Source: SIG598 sp045605025
Lineage (GTDB): Bacteria; Bacillota; Clostridia; Oscillospirales; Acutalibacteraceae
Length of the DNA stretch: 54,167 bases
Direction: 5' to 3'
NCBI GenBank assembly: GCA_045605025.1
Contig: JAZUPE010000064.1
Coordinates: forward strand, 1 to 54,167
Below are positions 22,466 through 30,904 of this stretch, piece by piece. A program made the translations under genes and the position numbers. Below the pieces are notes generated by a model that saw only the letters and a list, made by a program, of their open reading frames with translations, searched no databases and was not told the DNA's origin. Each line of letters starts with the position of its first letter. Within the stretch, counting starts at the first letter, position 1.

Positions 22466-23947
22466 TTACGGAGTGACGGTTTCGTTGCGGGAAAGTGCCT
22501 GTGCGCTTTCAAGCAGATTGTCAACCCACATCCGGCTCAGCACTGCGTCGCCGGCACCGTCGATCTCAGCAAGATAGCGGCGGGTTCCGGCAGGATAGTA
22601 CCGGATGACCTCGCTCTCCCGCTCAAGCCCGTCAAAGAAAGTGATAGTAACCGTCATGTCGGGCTCGTCCGACTGGCGCTGTCCGCCGTAGCTCACCGCT
22701 GCCGCACGGTTGAAAACCTCCAGAAATCCTTTGTAATTGCTCAGCGAAAGCTGGGTGTCGCCGTAATAGACGCGATACTCATAGAGAGTATTGTCGGTTT
22801 CCATGGGCGTGCGCTCCAGACGGAATTCAAGGTCGATATCGCCCGACTGGACGCGTATGGTGTGAACCGCGTCAAAATACCGTACATGAACCTCCGGCGA
22901 GCGAAGGGATTCAGGGCCAAGTGACGCGATCATGGGGAACGTATCTGCGGAAAGCAGAAAGACGCAATCAACGCCGTCTGCCATGGCGTACATGGTCGCG
23001 GCATCCTCGCGAGCAACGCGCAGGGTTTTCCACTCGCCGTTGCGCTGGTGATGGATAACCGCAAAGGGTTTGTCAAGACCGTACTCCGCAATCTGCTTCT
23101 CCGTGGGACGCGCCGTCATAACGTCGTCTGCCACCAGCTCGGTCAGCTCGTCGGTGAGCAGTGTTGTCAGATAGTTGTCGGTCAAGGCGGAGCAGGGTTC
23201 CGTGACAGCGTAATTGCAGCCGTAAAACGGATTGCTCTTGTCCATGGCATTGCATCGCTTGATAGTAAACTTTTCCGGAAAGGCTGAACCGGAAAGATTG
23301 ATTGTTCCGATGGTCACTTCGTCAACATCGTCACCGAAGATGTCATCGCTGAGCCAGAAATAGTCTCCCTGAAAATAGGAAGTGTCAAACTCATTGATAA
23401 ACACACCGTCACGACCATCAAAGCGGAAGTAGTAGATGTTGGGGCTGCTGGATATGCTGTTGCCGACAAACAGCCGGCAGGAGGAACCGTCGGTATATTC
23501 ACACTCAATTGTAAGCTTCGGGGGTTCCAGTCCGTAATCGGCAAGGCTGAGCCCGGCTTCGGAATGGAGGGAGTAGGTGTAACCGAACGAAAGGGAATTA
23601 TACCAGACCAGCTCAAGGAAATCTGTTTCCAGAAGCAGGTCGGACAGGGAATCAATGGTCAGCTGACCATCGTCATCCCTGCGGATAAGATAATCGCCCT
23701 GATCGCTGATGAGTCTGAGCGTTTTCAGCTCGTCCTTATCCACAAGCAGTTCGCCGGCTTCGTTTTCGTGAATGTGCACGCCGCCGGCATCGCCGTGAGA
23801 TACTGCGCTGTTGCTGACAGTGTCGGTGTCGGAAACAGGATCCTGAATGTTCCCGCTGCAGCCGTCACAGGTAAGCGCTGCAAGGGCGATCGCGAGCAGA
23901 AGAATACCCGCGCACATGGCAATGATGATTTTCAGATTACGGGTCAC
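22466..23947 (-). CDS. DUF4340 domain-containing membrane-anchored protein
   Basis: 493 residues. One N-terminal membrane helix (about residues 5-26) is followed by Cys-Asp-Gly-Cys, which could be a lipobox-like site, and a long extracytoplasmic region. The DUF4340 pattern is seen twice: LADYGLEPPKLTIECEYTDG with LFVGN, and IAEYGLDKPFAVIHH. These domains are repeatedly found beside GldG-type ABC proteins. Its start overlaps the stop of the GldG gene by 4 bp (ATGA), so translation is coupled. It is the last gene of the four-gene ABC operon and probably an extracytoplasmic component of that system. The substrate is unknown. Confidence 0.85.
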   Translation of the reverse strand: MTRNLKIIIAMCAGILLLAIALAALTCDGCSGNIQDPVSDTDTVSNSAVSHGDAGGVHIHENEAGELLVDKDELKTLRLISDQGDYLIRRDDDGQLTIDSLSDLLLETDFLELVWYNSLSFGYTYSLHSEAGLSLADYGLEPPKLTIECEYTDGSSCRLFVGNSISSSPNIYYFRFDGRDGVFINEFDTSYFQGDYFWLSDDIFGDDVDEVTIGTINLSGSAFPEKFTIKRCNAMDKSNPFYGCNYAVTEPCSALTDNYLTTLLTDELTELVADDVMTARPTEKQIAEYGLDKPFAVIHHQRNGEWKTLRVAREDAATMYAMADGVDCVFLLSADTFPMIASLGPESLRSPEVHVRYFDAVHTIRVQSGDIDLEFRLERTPMETDNTLYEYRVYYGDTQLSLSNYKGFLEVFNRAAAVSYGGQRQSDEPDMTVTITFFDGLERESEVIRYYPAGTRRYLAEIDGAGDAVLSRMWVDNLLESAQALSRNETVTP

Positions 23948-25506
23948 AGTCTGCGCCTCCTGAGATATACTGCCAGTCCAATCACCGCGAGAGTGATGGG
24001 AACAACATAGCCGAAAATTACGGTCAGCACCGTAACATCACCGCTTTCGATAGAGAAATCAACGGCAGTGAGAGAAACCGCAGAGATGTTGAGGTTTTCG
24101 TCGGTGATGCCGCAGCGCTCGTTGCATATCTTCATCATCAGATCAAAGTTGCTGTAAGCCTTGGATGAGAAGAATTCGTCTGCGCACAGTGCGACGGGCG
24201 CTACAATCACGTCGCTTCGCAGCGGCTGTCCGTCTGCCGACTCGTTGTAGAGGGTGGACTGAGCCATGATGCTGTGATAGCCAGGCTGGGATTTTTCTCC
24301 GTCCGGATTCACAGAATAACCCATCACAGAGGAACTGAGAATGGTGTTGACCGCGAAACCGCCGAAGCTGTCCCGGGGGATCTGAAGTTCAACGGCTCCG
24401 GCAACGGGAGCGTATTCGCTGGTGATGAAGGAATCGATATATTCAGCGGAATAATAGGTGGAATAGAACATATCGTCGCTCTGGGTGGGAATGACCGACG
24501 CAGGATCGCCCTCATGCACCACGTTGCGGGTGAGCACAATGCCCCACTCCTCGGTAAGAGCGGAGAGATTGGGCATCTCCTGCATGTAAGGAGATGTCAG
24601 TATGAGTACCGACTTGCCATAATTGCCTCCGTTCCGGAGAAAATCGGAAAGCTGGTCAAGGCCTGCGGCGGTGATATCGTACTGCGGCGCGGCAATGATA
24701 ACCATGTCTGCTTCAGCGGGAACAGGATCATAACCGAAGGAAAAATCCGCACTGTAAAGAATGTCGTATCCGTTGATCTCCAGCGCGCTGAGCAGATTGT
24801 CAACCTCGCTGCCGCCCATCAGCGCGTCAATGTATGCCACACAGGGATTGACCTCCATGGACACTGTCTTTATCAGCGAGGACAGCACACATTCGGTCAG
24901 AGAACTTGCAAGATCAATACTGGTGCTTTCGGTCTCAACCGAACCGGAAAGGCTGGGCAGCATCTCATAGAACGAGGTGACGCGGGTGCGGTATTCCGAA
25001 CGCACCACAATGGAATAATCCCCCACCGAATCACGGTAGTCAGGAATAAGGTCGAGAAACCACGGATCGGTGTTAAGATCAATGAATTCCACGCGGATGT
25101 TGTCGCTGTACTGCTCGTATCTTCTGATAAGCTCGGTGGCCATCGGAATGTGACCGTAGGGATCGTCGTTAACCGAAACGTACTCGCAGCTTGCCTCGCT
25201 TGCAAGAATGTCGATCTCCACGCGAACGTCAAGATCTCTGAGCAGGTCAATGGTAACATCGCTGAGACTGTAGATGTGATTCTTGGTAAGATCGGGACTG
25301 AACGCGGTGTACTTGCCGGTCAGTGCGATGGCTACGATATTCAGCAGCACCGCAAAGCAGAGCACCAGCACCGTGATGATGGTCGCGGTGCTTCCGCGCC
25401 GGAAGCGGTTGGTTTTTACTCCCTGCCGCAGATCGCTCCAGGTATCGGCAAAAAAGCGTTTGGCTCTGCCGGAAAATGCTTTCAGTTTTTTGCTCATTTT
25501 CGCCAC
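23944..25506 (-). CDS. GldG-like ABC transporter auxiliary protein
   Basis: 520 residues. Residues 1-35 are basic and cytoplasmic, a membrane helix lies at about 40-64, a large extracytoplasmic domain follows, and a second helix sits at 490-513 before RRRRL. TKNHIYSLSD then LLRDLDVRVEIDIL, and the D-rich VIIAAPQYDITAAGLDQLSDFL segment are typical of the GldG / ABC-type uncharacterized auxiliary family. In Bacteroidetes GldG partners GldF and GldA in gliding; in Clostridia homologues occur without gliding, so motility is not implied. It lies 9 bp after the permease gene and is coupled to DUF4340. Confidence 0.87.
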   Translation of the reverse strand: MAKMSKKLKAFSGRAKRFFADTWSDLRQGVKTNRFRRGSTATIITVLVLCFAVLLNIVAIALTGKYTAFSPDLTKNHIYSLSDVTIDLLRDLDVRVEIDILASEASCEYVSVNDDPYGHIPMATELIRRYEQYSDNIRVEFIDLNTDPWFLDLIPDYRDSVGDYSIVVRSEYRTRVTSFYEMLPSLSGSVETESTSIDLASSLTECVLSSLIKTVSMEVNPCVAYIDALMGGSEVDNLLSALEINGYDILYSADFSFGYDPVPAEADMVIIAAPQYDITAAGLDQLSDFLRNGGNYGKSVLILTSPYMQEMPNLSALTEEWGIVLTRNVVHEGDPASVIPTQSDDMFYSTYYSAEYIDSFITSEYAPVAGAVELQIPRDSFGGFAVNTILSSSVMGYSVNPDGEKSQPGYHSIMAQSTLYNESADGQPLRSDVIVAPVALCADEFFSSKAYSNFDLMMKICNERCGITDENLNISAVSLTAVDFSIESGDVTVLTVIFGYVVPITLAVIGLAVYLRRRRL

Positions 25507-25515
25507 CTCCCGTAA

Positions 25516-26220
25516 TCAGTTCCAGCGGCGGCGTTCAAGGGTCTGCATGGTAAAGAACATAAACAGTCCCGTGACGCTGAGGAAGAAAATAATGCTGGAA
25601 AAATCAAGTATTCCCTCTGTAAAGGGCGAATAGCGGCTGACGAAAGATATCCACTGAACCACCTTGAGAATTAGCGCGTTGCTTGTAAGCAGCGGAATGA
25701 CGTCAAGGATAATGAACACGGCGGAAATAAAGAACGAGCCGATTGCAGCCACAACCTGACTTTCGGTCAGGCTGGAAATAAACATACCCACCGCAATGAA
25801 CGCGGCGCCGAACAGCAGCGCGCCTGCCACGTTGCCGATGACCAGAGCCCAGCCGGGAGAGGAATAGAAGCTGAACACCACTGCGTACACAAGCGTAAAG
25901 AGAACGCACCCGCCGTAGACAGTCATAGCGGAGACGAACTTGCCGGCAACCAGTGACGGCAGGCTCACCGGAGAGGTCAGCAGAATCTGATCGGTTTTCT
26001 GGCGGCGTTCCTCACTGAACAGCCGCATGGTGAGTATGGGCAGTATGAGCATGATGATGTTTATCATGCTGTAGTATATCTGCGGAAACAGCGACGACTG
26101 ACCTCCCACCAGCACCGAACGGAAGAACAGCGCGGAAAAGAACAGATATACCGCGCAGAAAACATAGCCGATTGGGGAGCGGAAATAGGCGCTCAGCTCC
26201 CGTCTGATAATTGCGGACAA
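25516..26220 (-). CDS. ABC transporter permease (ABC-2 type, GldF-like)
   Basis: 234 residues with six hydrophobic segments (about 17-37, 48-66, 95-117, 125-150, 158-178 and 208-226). The N-terminal IIRRELSAYFRSPIGYVF followed by RLFSEERRQKTDQILLTSPVS is the classic start of GldF/NosY-type permeases. It is downstream of the ATPase gene by 14 bp and upstream of GldG by 9 bp, so the products are expected to form one membrane complex. Confidence 0.9.
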   Translation of the reverse strand: MSAIIRRELSAYFRSPIGYVFCAVYLFFSALFFRSVLVGGQSSLFPQIYYSMINIIMLILPILTMRLFSEERRQKTDQILLTSPVSLPSLVAGKFVSAMTVYGGCVLFTLVYAVVFSFYSSPGWALVIGNVAGALLFGAAFIAVGMFISSLTESQVVAAIGSFFISAVFIILDVIPLLTSNALILKVVQWISFVSRYSPFTEGILDFSSIIFFLSVTGLFMFFTMQTLERRRWN

Positions 26221-26234
26221 CGCTGATTCCTCCT

Positions 26235-27167
26235 TTACTGATTGGTCAGAGTGATGAATATATCCTCAAGGGACATGCTCTGCTCACGCAGTCCCAGCAT
26301 AGTCCAGCCTGCAGAGGATATGCATTCGAAGATTGCCTTGCGGGCATCTTTGCCGGGTACGGTCTCAATTGTGAATTCCAGCTCGCCGTCCCGACGGGCG
26401 GTGCAGCGCGCGGTGCGCACTTCGCCAAGCGCTGACAGTGCCTTTGTCAGCGCCACTTCAGGCGCGGCGGCAGTCAGCACCAGTACCGTTCCGTCAGCCA
26501 TGCGCTTTGCCAGTTCGGCGGGGGAGTTGTCGGCGACGATGCGCCCCTGATTGAGCACGATAATTCTGTCGCAGACCGACTGCACCTCGCTGAGGATATG
26601 TGTGGAAAGAATGACCGTGTGCCGCTTGCCCAGTTTTCTTATAACGCTGCGCGTCTCAACAATCTGGCTGGGATCAAGTCCGACTGTTGGCTCGTCAAGA
26701 ATTATCACCGGCGGGTTGCCCACCAGTGCCTGAGCGATTCCCACGCGCTGCCGGTAACCTTTGGAAAGATTCTTGATCAGTCTGCCGCGCACGTCGGAAA
26801 GACGCACCAGTTCACATATCTCGTCAAGGTGCTTCTGTCCCAGCATGGACTTTTTCAGCCGGGCTATAAATCCGAGATATTCGTCAACGGTCATATCCGG
26901 ATACAGCGGCGGCTGCTCGGGCAGATAACCGATGCGCTTCTTTGCTTCCATTGGCTGCTCGTAGATATCGTATCCGGCAATGGAAGCGGTGCCTGCCGTG
27001 ATCGAGATATACCCGGTTATCATGTTCATTGTAGTGGTTTTTCCAGCGCCGTTGGGACCGAGAAAGCCAAGAATTTCCCCTTCGTGAGCGGTGAAGGATA
27101 TATCATCCACCGCGGTAAGAGGGCCGTATTTCTTTGTCAGATGGGATACTTCGATCATGTCTGTCAC
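26235..27167 (-). CDS. ABC transporter ATP-binding protein (GldA-like)
   Basis: 310 residues. It has Walker A GPNGAGKTTT (about 37-46), Q-loop YLPEQPPLY, signature LSKGYRQRVG (about 134-143), Walker B VIILDEPTVGLDP and the switch His in ILSTHILSEV. The C-terminal 80 residues form the extra domain common in ABC-2 ATPases. It is the first gene of a four-gene operon, ATPase-permease-GldG-DUF4340, and energises the complex. Cargo is not evident from the sequence or the neighbours. Confidence 0.95.
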   Translation of the reverse strand: MTDMIEVSHLTKKYGPLTAVDDISFTAHEGEILGFLGPNGAGKTTTMNMITGYISITAGTASIAGYDIYEQPMEAKKRIGYLPEQPPLYPDMTVDEYLGFIARLKKSMLGQKHLDEICELVRLSDVRGRLIKNLSKGYRQRVGIAQALVGNPPVIILDEPTVGLDPSQIVETRSVIRKLGKRHTVILSTHILSEVQSVCDRIIVLNQGRIVADNSPAELAKRMADGTVLVLTAAAPEVALTKALSALGEVRTARCTARRDGELEFTIETVPGKDARKAIFECISSAGWTMLGLREQSMSLEDIFITLTNQ

Positions 27168-27210
27168 CTCTTTGATCTGCAGAAAAAGAATTACTGATCA
27201 CACTTCGCGG

Positions 27211-28002
27211 TTACTCGTAGCGTGCCAGCAGCGCAAGGGCATTACCGCCCATTACTGCCTCAAGAGCATCTCCGGAAATACCAAGCTCATTGAAACGCTC
27301 CAGCTCCTCAGCGTGATCCCACATGGGAAAATCGGTACCGAACAGCAGGCGCTCGGTGCCCCATTTTTTTACAAGACCGCGGACGTATTCTCTGTCGTTC
27401 TTCATGCCGAGAGTGGAGCTTGTGTCAGCCCAGCAGCGGCGTGGCAGCAGGTAATCCAGTGCTTCGTCCCAGACCGTGTAGCCGCCGAAATGAGCGGCTA
27501 TGCAGTCCAGTTCAGGGAAGCTGTCCAGCACTTTGGCAAGGCGGGCAGGATGCGACCAGTCGTAACGATAATCGCCCATGTGGAAAAGAATGGGCAGCCG
27601 GCCCTGAGCGCATTCGTAAATGGGCATGGCGCATTCATCATCGATGTTGAACCGCTGGAAATCCGGATGCATCTTTATGCCCCTGAGTCCCAGAGCAATT
27701 ATGTTGTCGATCTCTGCCTGAATATCCTCCACTCCGGGGTGCATGGCGCCGAAGCCGATAAATTCCGGATGCTGAGCGCACTGTTCCGCGATAAAGCTGT
27801 TGATGGAGCGCACCTGAGCAGGTGTGGTGGCGACGGAATGGACGAAGTACCTGTCCACGCCTATCGCTCTGCCGCTTTCCAGAAGATTTTCCGGAGAGCC
27901 TACATAGCGCATTCCCACATCATAGAAGGCTCCGACGCTGTCGGTTGCCTTTACGGCTATTTTTGACGGAAAGATATGTGCGTGTGCGTCAACGATGGTC
28001 AT
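27211..28002 (-). CDS. Amidohydrolase family protein (Amidohydro_2)
   Basis: 263 residues. A TIM-barrel metal hydrolase with ligands visible in order: DAHAHIF (residues 5-11), KMHPDF, FHMGDY, AAHFGGY and FGTDFPMWD near 220. This set is complete for the ACMSD-like/amidohydrolase-2 family, whose members perform decarboxylation or hydrolysis on diverse small acids. AAGGTGA precedes the start. Substrate is unknown. It is 43 bp upstream of the ABC operon on the same strand and may be cotranscribed with it. An AT-rich stretch upstream has TATAAT-like boxes near 28060 without a clear -35. Confidence 0.85.
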   Translation of the reverse strand: MTIVDAHAHIFPSKIAVKATDSVGAFYDVGMRYVGSPENLLESGRAIGVDRYFVHSVATTPAQVRSINSFIAEQCAQHPEFIGFGAMHPGVEDIQAEIDNIIALGLRGIKMHPDFQRFNIDDECAMPIYECAQGRLPILFHMGDYRYDWSHPARLAKVLDSFPELDCIAAHFGGYTVWDEALDYLLPRRCWADTSSTLGMKNDREYVRGLVKKWGTERLLFGTDFPMWDHAEELERFNELGISGDALEAVMGGNALALLARYE

Positions 28003-28134
28003 GTTTATATCACCTTGCTGTTATGTATTTATGTTTTGCTGTGAGTTACGTAAAACGCAATTATATATTATATCATACATCTGTGCCGATGTGTGAAGAA
28101 AGAATGATTAATTGTAAATTTACTTCGGAAGTAT

Positions 28135-28944
28135 TTACTTCCCGTTTATGAAAGCGTTGACCCGGCTGTTGAAATCCTTTGCTTCTTCATATGCGCCGTG
28201 TCCGTATGCGGGGTAGACAAACAGCCGGCTGCCCGGAATTGCGCAGGACATCATCACCGATGCCGCGTTGGTGACTATCTTATCCTCACCGCCGGAAATG
28301 ATGAGTGTCGGGCAGCTTATCTCACCCAGACGGTCGTAGCAGTCGTGGGTAAGGCAGGCGCGTGCCATGGTCAGGAAGCGGTCAGGATTTTTGGGCATGG
28401 TAATCTTTTTGAGAACCGGATAGTACTTGCGGTGTTTTCTGAGATAATCCTCGCTGTAGGAATGCTCTGCGGTGTCAACGGCAATGCTGCCGAAGTTGCC
28501 CTGTTCAGCGCAGGCTATCCAGCGGGAAACTGCGTTTCTTATGGTGTCGTTCGGGCGGGCATAGGTCACCGCAAGCACCAGATGATCAACCTTTTCGGGA
28601 TGGTTGAGCGCAAGATACTGGGCTATGGTTCCGCCCTGAGAAACGCCCATGACATCAGCTCTTTCAATGCCCAGCATGTCCATAGCACGGCTGAGATCGT
28701 CTGCCATTTCCCGAGAGGAATACTCTGCGGGCAGTTCGTTTTTGCGGCTGAAAACGTATACGCGGTGAGTCTTGGTGTACTCCCTGTACAGTCGGGAAAA
28801 AGGAATCGCAAGGCCTTTTACGGTGGTCAGACCGTCTCCCAGACCGGGAATCATAATTAAGACTTTTCTGCCCTTTCCGAAGGCGATATAGTCCATCGTG
28901 GTGCCGTCCATCTTCAGACGACCGTTCTTTGCTTTTCCGAACAT
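28135..28944 (-). CDS. Alpha/beta hydrolase with regulated-looking leader
   Basis: 269 residues. Nucleophile elbow GVSQGG (about 99-104), preceded by LIMIPGLGDG as the oxyanion strand; acid in SGGEDKIV; His in YPAYGHGAYEE near 250. The triad is complete, as in proline iminopeptidase/esterase-type enzymes, but the substrate is unknown. GGAGG lies nine bases before ATG. The transcript has a leader of about 130 nt, predicted from a promoter at 29082-29110, that contains a terminator-like hairpin, suggesting conditional expression. Confidence 0.85.
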   Translation of the reverse strand: MFGKAKNGRLKMDGTTMDYIAFGKGRKVLIMIPGLGDGLTTVKGLAIPFSRLYREYTKTHRVYVFSRKNELPAEYSSREMADDLSRAMDMLGIERADVMGVSQGGTIAQYLALNHPEKVDHLVLAVTYARPNDTIRNAVSRWIACAEQGNFGSIAVDTAEHSYSEDYLRKHRKYYPVLKKITMPKNPDRFLTMARACLTHDCYDRLGEISCPTLIISGGEDKIVTNAASVMMSCAIPGSRLFVYPAYGHGAYEEAKDFNSRVNAFINGK

Positions 28945-28978
28945 TTTCGTTTCCTCCGTTGTTATCTGATTCTGAGAA

Positions 28979-29052
28979 TAAAAACGGCCTGCTTACCGGT
29001 CGCGGCAGCGATCGGCAGACAGACCGCCGTAGTGGTGTGTTTATTCTGATTG
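28979..29052 (-). promoter_or_regulatory. Possible transcription attenuator in the hydrolase leader
   Basis: In the minus-strand transcript CGGUCUG pairs with CAGGCCG, enclosing a second stem (CCG-A-UCGC, UGCC loop, GCGA-C-CGG), and the outer stem runs straight into UUUUUAUUCU, the shape of an intrinsic terminator. Upstream, AGAAUAAA can pair with UUUAUUCU across this hairpin and would occupy part of the U-run. Two competing structures about 35 nt before the start codon suggest attenuation or ligand sensing. No known riboswitch class was recognised. Drawn by eye only. Confidence 0.5.
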
Positions 29053-29081
29053 ACCGCTTATCGAGAGTTGATCTGAACAAC

Positions 29082-29110
29082 ATAATAACAAATCCGCGTA
29101 GGTTTGTCAC
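29082..29110 (-). promoter_or_regulatory. Promoter of the 28135 hydrolase leader
   Basis: Minus-strand GTGACA (29110-29105), 17 bp, TATTAT (29087-29082): each hexamer 5/6. Confidence 0.7.
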
Positions 29111-29279
29111 CACCGTATGCGAATAAAAATTGTATTTAATTGCTTTGTCGGGGTATTCCTTCGCCGCAGACAACCGCGATGTTCCAGATTTTTCTCATTA
29201 TTACGGTGGTGTTTGCGGAAAGAATAGCCCTGTCGGCAGTTTTTTGCCGGCGACAATTAAATTCAGCGAGGGATTAGTA

Positions 29280-29642
29280 ATGAGAAGATATATTGCTTTG
29301 CTGGCAGCGTTAATGACCGCGCTCATGCTGCTGACCGGCTGCGGCTGTATGGGCTGCGGAGGCAATGACTATGCCGACGATGGAGTAATCGACGGTTCCG
29401 GCAGCACCAACAGCACTGACGACGTTGTCGGCGGAGACGAAAACAATACCGCGGACGATGCCCTGAATGCAGCGGACGATCTGATGGACGGCGCACGCAA
29501 TGCGGTCGATGATGTCTTCGGCGGCAGCGGTTCCACTGGAGATTATTCCGCAGGTAATCAGAACGGTGCCGGTAGAACCGGAAACAACGGAGCAAACGGA
29601 AACGGCTCCTCCGGAATGTCCGGCGGCAGCACAGGAAACTGA
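29280..29642 (+). CDS. Small Gly/Asn/Asp-rich lipoprotein
   Basis: 120 residues from ATG 29280 with GAGGG upstream; the in-frame extension to 29130 lacks a ribosome-binding site and would bury the signal peptide. Residues 1-20 are a lipoprotein signal with lipobox LLTGC. CGCMGCGG follows, then a disordered region rich in Gly, Asn, Ser and Asp with repeated DD pairs and a final GNGSSGMSGGSTGN tail. There is no folded domain visible. Exported to the outer face of the membrane; role unknown. A hairpin follows the stop codon. Confidence 0.75.
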   Translation: MRRYIALLAALMTALMLLTGCGCMGCGGNDYADDGVIDGSGSTNSTDDVVGGDENNTADDALNAADDLMDGARNAVDDVFGGSGSTGDYSAGNQNGAGRTGNNGANGNGSSGMSGGSTGN

Positions 29643-29644
29643 CG

Positions 29645-29684
29645 CAAAAAGCCGCGGCAGACGTAAACATCGCCTGCCGCGGCT
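29645..29684 (-). terminator. Terminator of the QueG-like gene
   Basis: AGCCGCGGCAG/CTGCCGCGGCT (29650-29660 with 29674-29684). The T-run (TTTTTGCG) is on the minus-strand side, 40 bp after that gene's stop. The stem may also slow plus-strand transcription. Confidence 0.85.
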
Positions 29685-29720
29685 GTGATTTGAAATTGCA
29701 GTCGGGTTTCCGATCAAGCG

Positions 29721-30569
29721 CTACATATCCGGATTGCCATCGGAGGGCATATCCTCCAGACCGAATTCGCCCAACATACGGATATTACGCTCCACCACGC
29801 CCCGGCCTCTGTACAGATATGCCCGGTCGTTTGCCGACATAAGATCATTGACGCTGACCGACGGGTTGGCGCGGGCGCGGAACGGCTCGATGTATGTGTC
29901 CTCAGCGTCCACGTTCAGCGGACATACGTCCTGACAGGTGTCGCATCCCCAAACAAGACCGCCCTGCCTGAGCAGTGCGATTTCGGCTTCGGAAAGCGTT
30001 CCCTTGCGCTGGGAAATGTCGGAAAGGCAGATCTTTCGGTCAAAACCGCCCTCCGCGCGCAGCGCTCCGCTGGGACATGATCTGATGCATCTGCCGCAAT
30101 GACGGCATTCTTTAATTTCTCCGTCGCTGGTGGAGGGAATGACCAGTGATGTCACAATGCTGCCGATAAAGCAATAGCTGCCGTAGCGTTCGTTGATGAG
30201 CAGTCCGTTGTCACCCAGAACGCCGAGACCGCAGCGTGCCGCGGCGTACACCTCGGGAATAGGGGAATTGTCGATAAACCACACAAAATCAAAATCGCTG
30301 CCGAACGCCTTCTGCAGCGCTCCCACCGCGGTGGTAAGCATGTGTCCGGCGATTTCGTGGTAATCTGGAACGGCCGCGTATTTTGAAAGGTTGCCCTGCT
30401 CAATCGGAACCTTATACGGGAACAGCACTGTAATGATGCTCCGGGGATTTTCCGGCAGCCGTCCTTTTGCAAGACAGTTCAGCAGCTTGTCTGATACATC
30501 GGAAAAAGGACGTACCCCGAAGTCGTAAAGCCCGCTTGCGTTGAGAATTATTCTGAGCATTCCGGTCAT
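29721..30569 (-). CDS. Short QueG-like double 4Fe-4S protein
   Basis: 282 residues from ATG 30569 with GGAGG upstream (a start at 30614 lacks one). Two cluster motifs are present: CRHCGRCIRSCPSG and, 45 residues on, CDTCQDVCPLN. The upstream region IDNSPIPEVYAAARCGLGVLGDNGLLI resembles epoxyqueuosine reductase, whose usual GWIGKN is here GVLGDN. The protein stops about 70-90 residues short of typical QueG and lacks the C-terminal HEAT-like part. It may be a related reductase and not the queuosine enzyme. A TTGAAA/TATAAT promoter lies upstream. Confidence 0.8.
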   Translation of the reverse strand: MTGMLRIILNASGLYDFGVRPFSDVSDKLLNCLAKGRLPENPRSIITVLFPYKVPIEQGNLSKYAAVPDYHEIAGHMLTTAVGALQKAFGSDFDFVWFIDNSPIPEVYAAARCGLGVLGDNGLLINERYGSYCFIGSIVTSLVIPSTSDGEIKECRHCGRCIRSCPSGALRAEGGFDRKICLSDISQRKGTLSEAEIALLRQGGLVWGCDTCQDVCPLNVDAEDTYIEPFRARANPSVSVNDLMSANDRAYLYRGRGVVERNIRMLGEFGLEDMPSDGNPDM

Positions 30570-30634
30570 TTGTGCTGCACCTCCTTCTGCGTAAACATGA
30601 ATTGTCCCATGCACAATAATGATATCGTGTGTGC

Positions 30635-30662
30635 ATTATAACACATTATTTCTTATTTTCAA
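30635..30662 (-). promoter_or_regulatory. Promoter of the QueG-like gene
   Basis: Minus-strand TTGAAA (30662-30657), 16 bp, TATAAT (30640-30635). Confidence 0.75.
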
Positions 30663-30775
30663 TAGAAATATGTTAATTTCTTCCAATTGATACCGATTTT
30701 TCTTTCCCAACAGGTGCCGATATTCACAACAATCACAATTTTGTTCCGGTGTCGAACAAAAATTCCGCATAGCTA

Positions 30776-30804
30776 TGGACTTTCTTCGCAAGATAGAGTA
30801 TAAT
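30776..30804 (+). promoter_or_regulatory. Promoter of the 30905 lipoprotein
   Basis: TGGACT (30776-30781), 17 bp, perfect TATAAT (30799-30804). Confidence 0.65.
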
Positions 30805-30904
30805 GATGCTGTATATTCAGCATATTGACCACAGATATTGCGGACATCTGCGGTCAGGTTCTATGGCTTGAGCCCGTTAACGGGCAGGTTTGAGGAGGAT
30901 TCCC

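Noticed and set aside
24274..25515. 413-codon plus frame opposite the GldG-like gene
   Set aside because: Antisense shadow. The GldG frame has membrane helices and conserved junctions on the other strand.
29130..29279. N-terminal extension of the small lipoprotein frame
   Set aside because: No ribosome-binding site, and it would place the signal peptide internally; the ATG at 29280 has GAGGG upstream.
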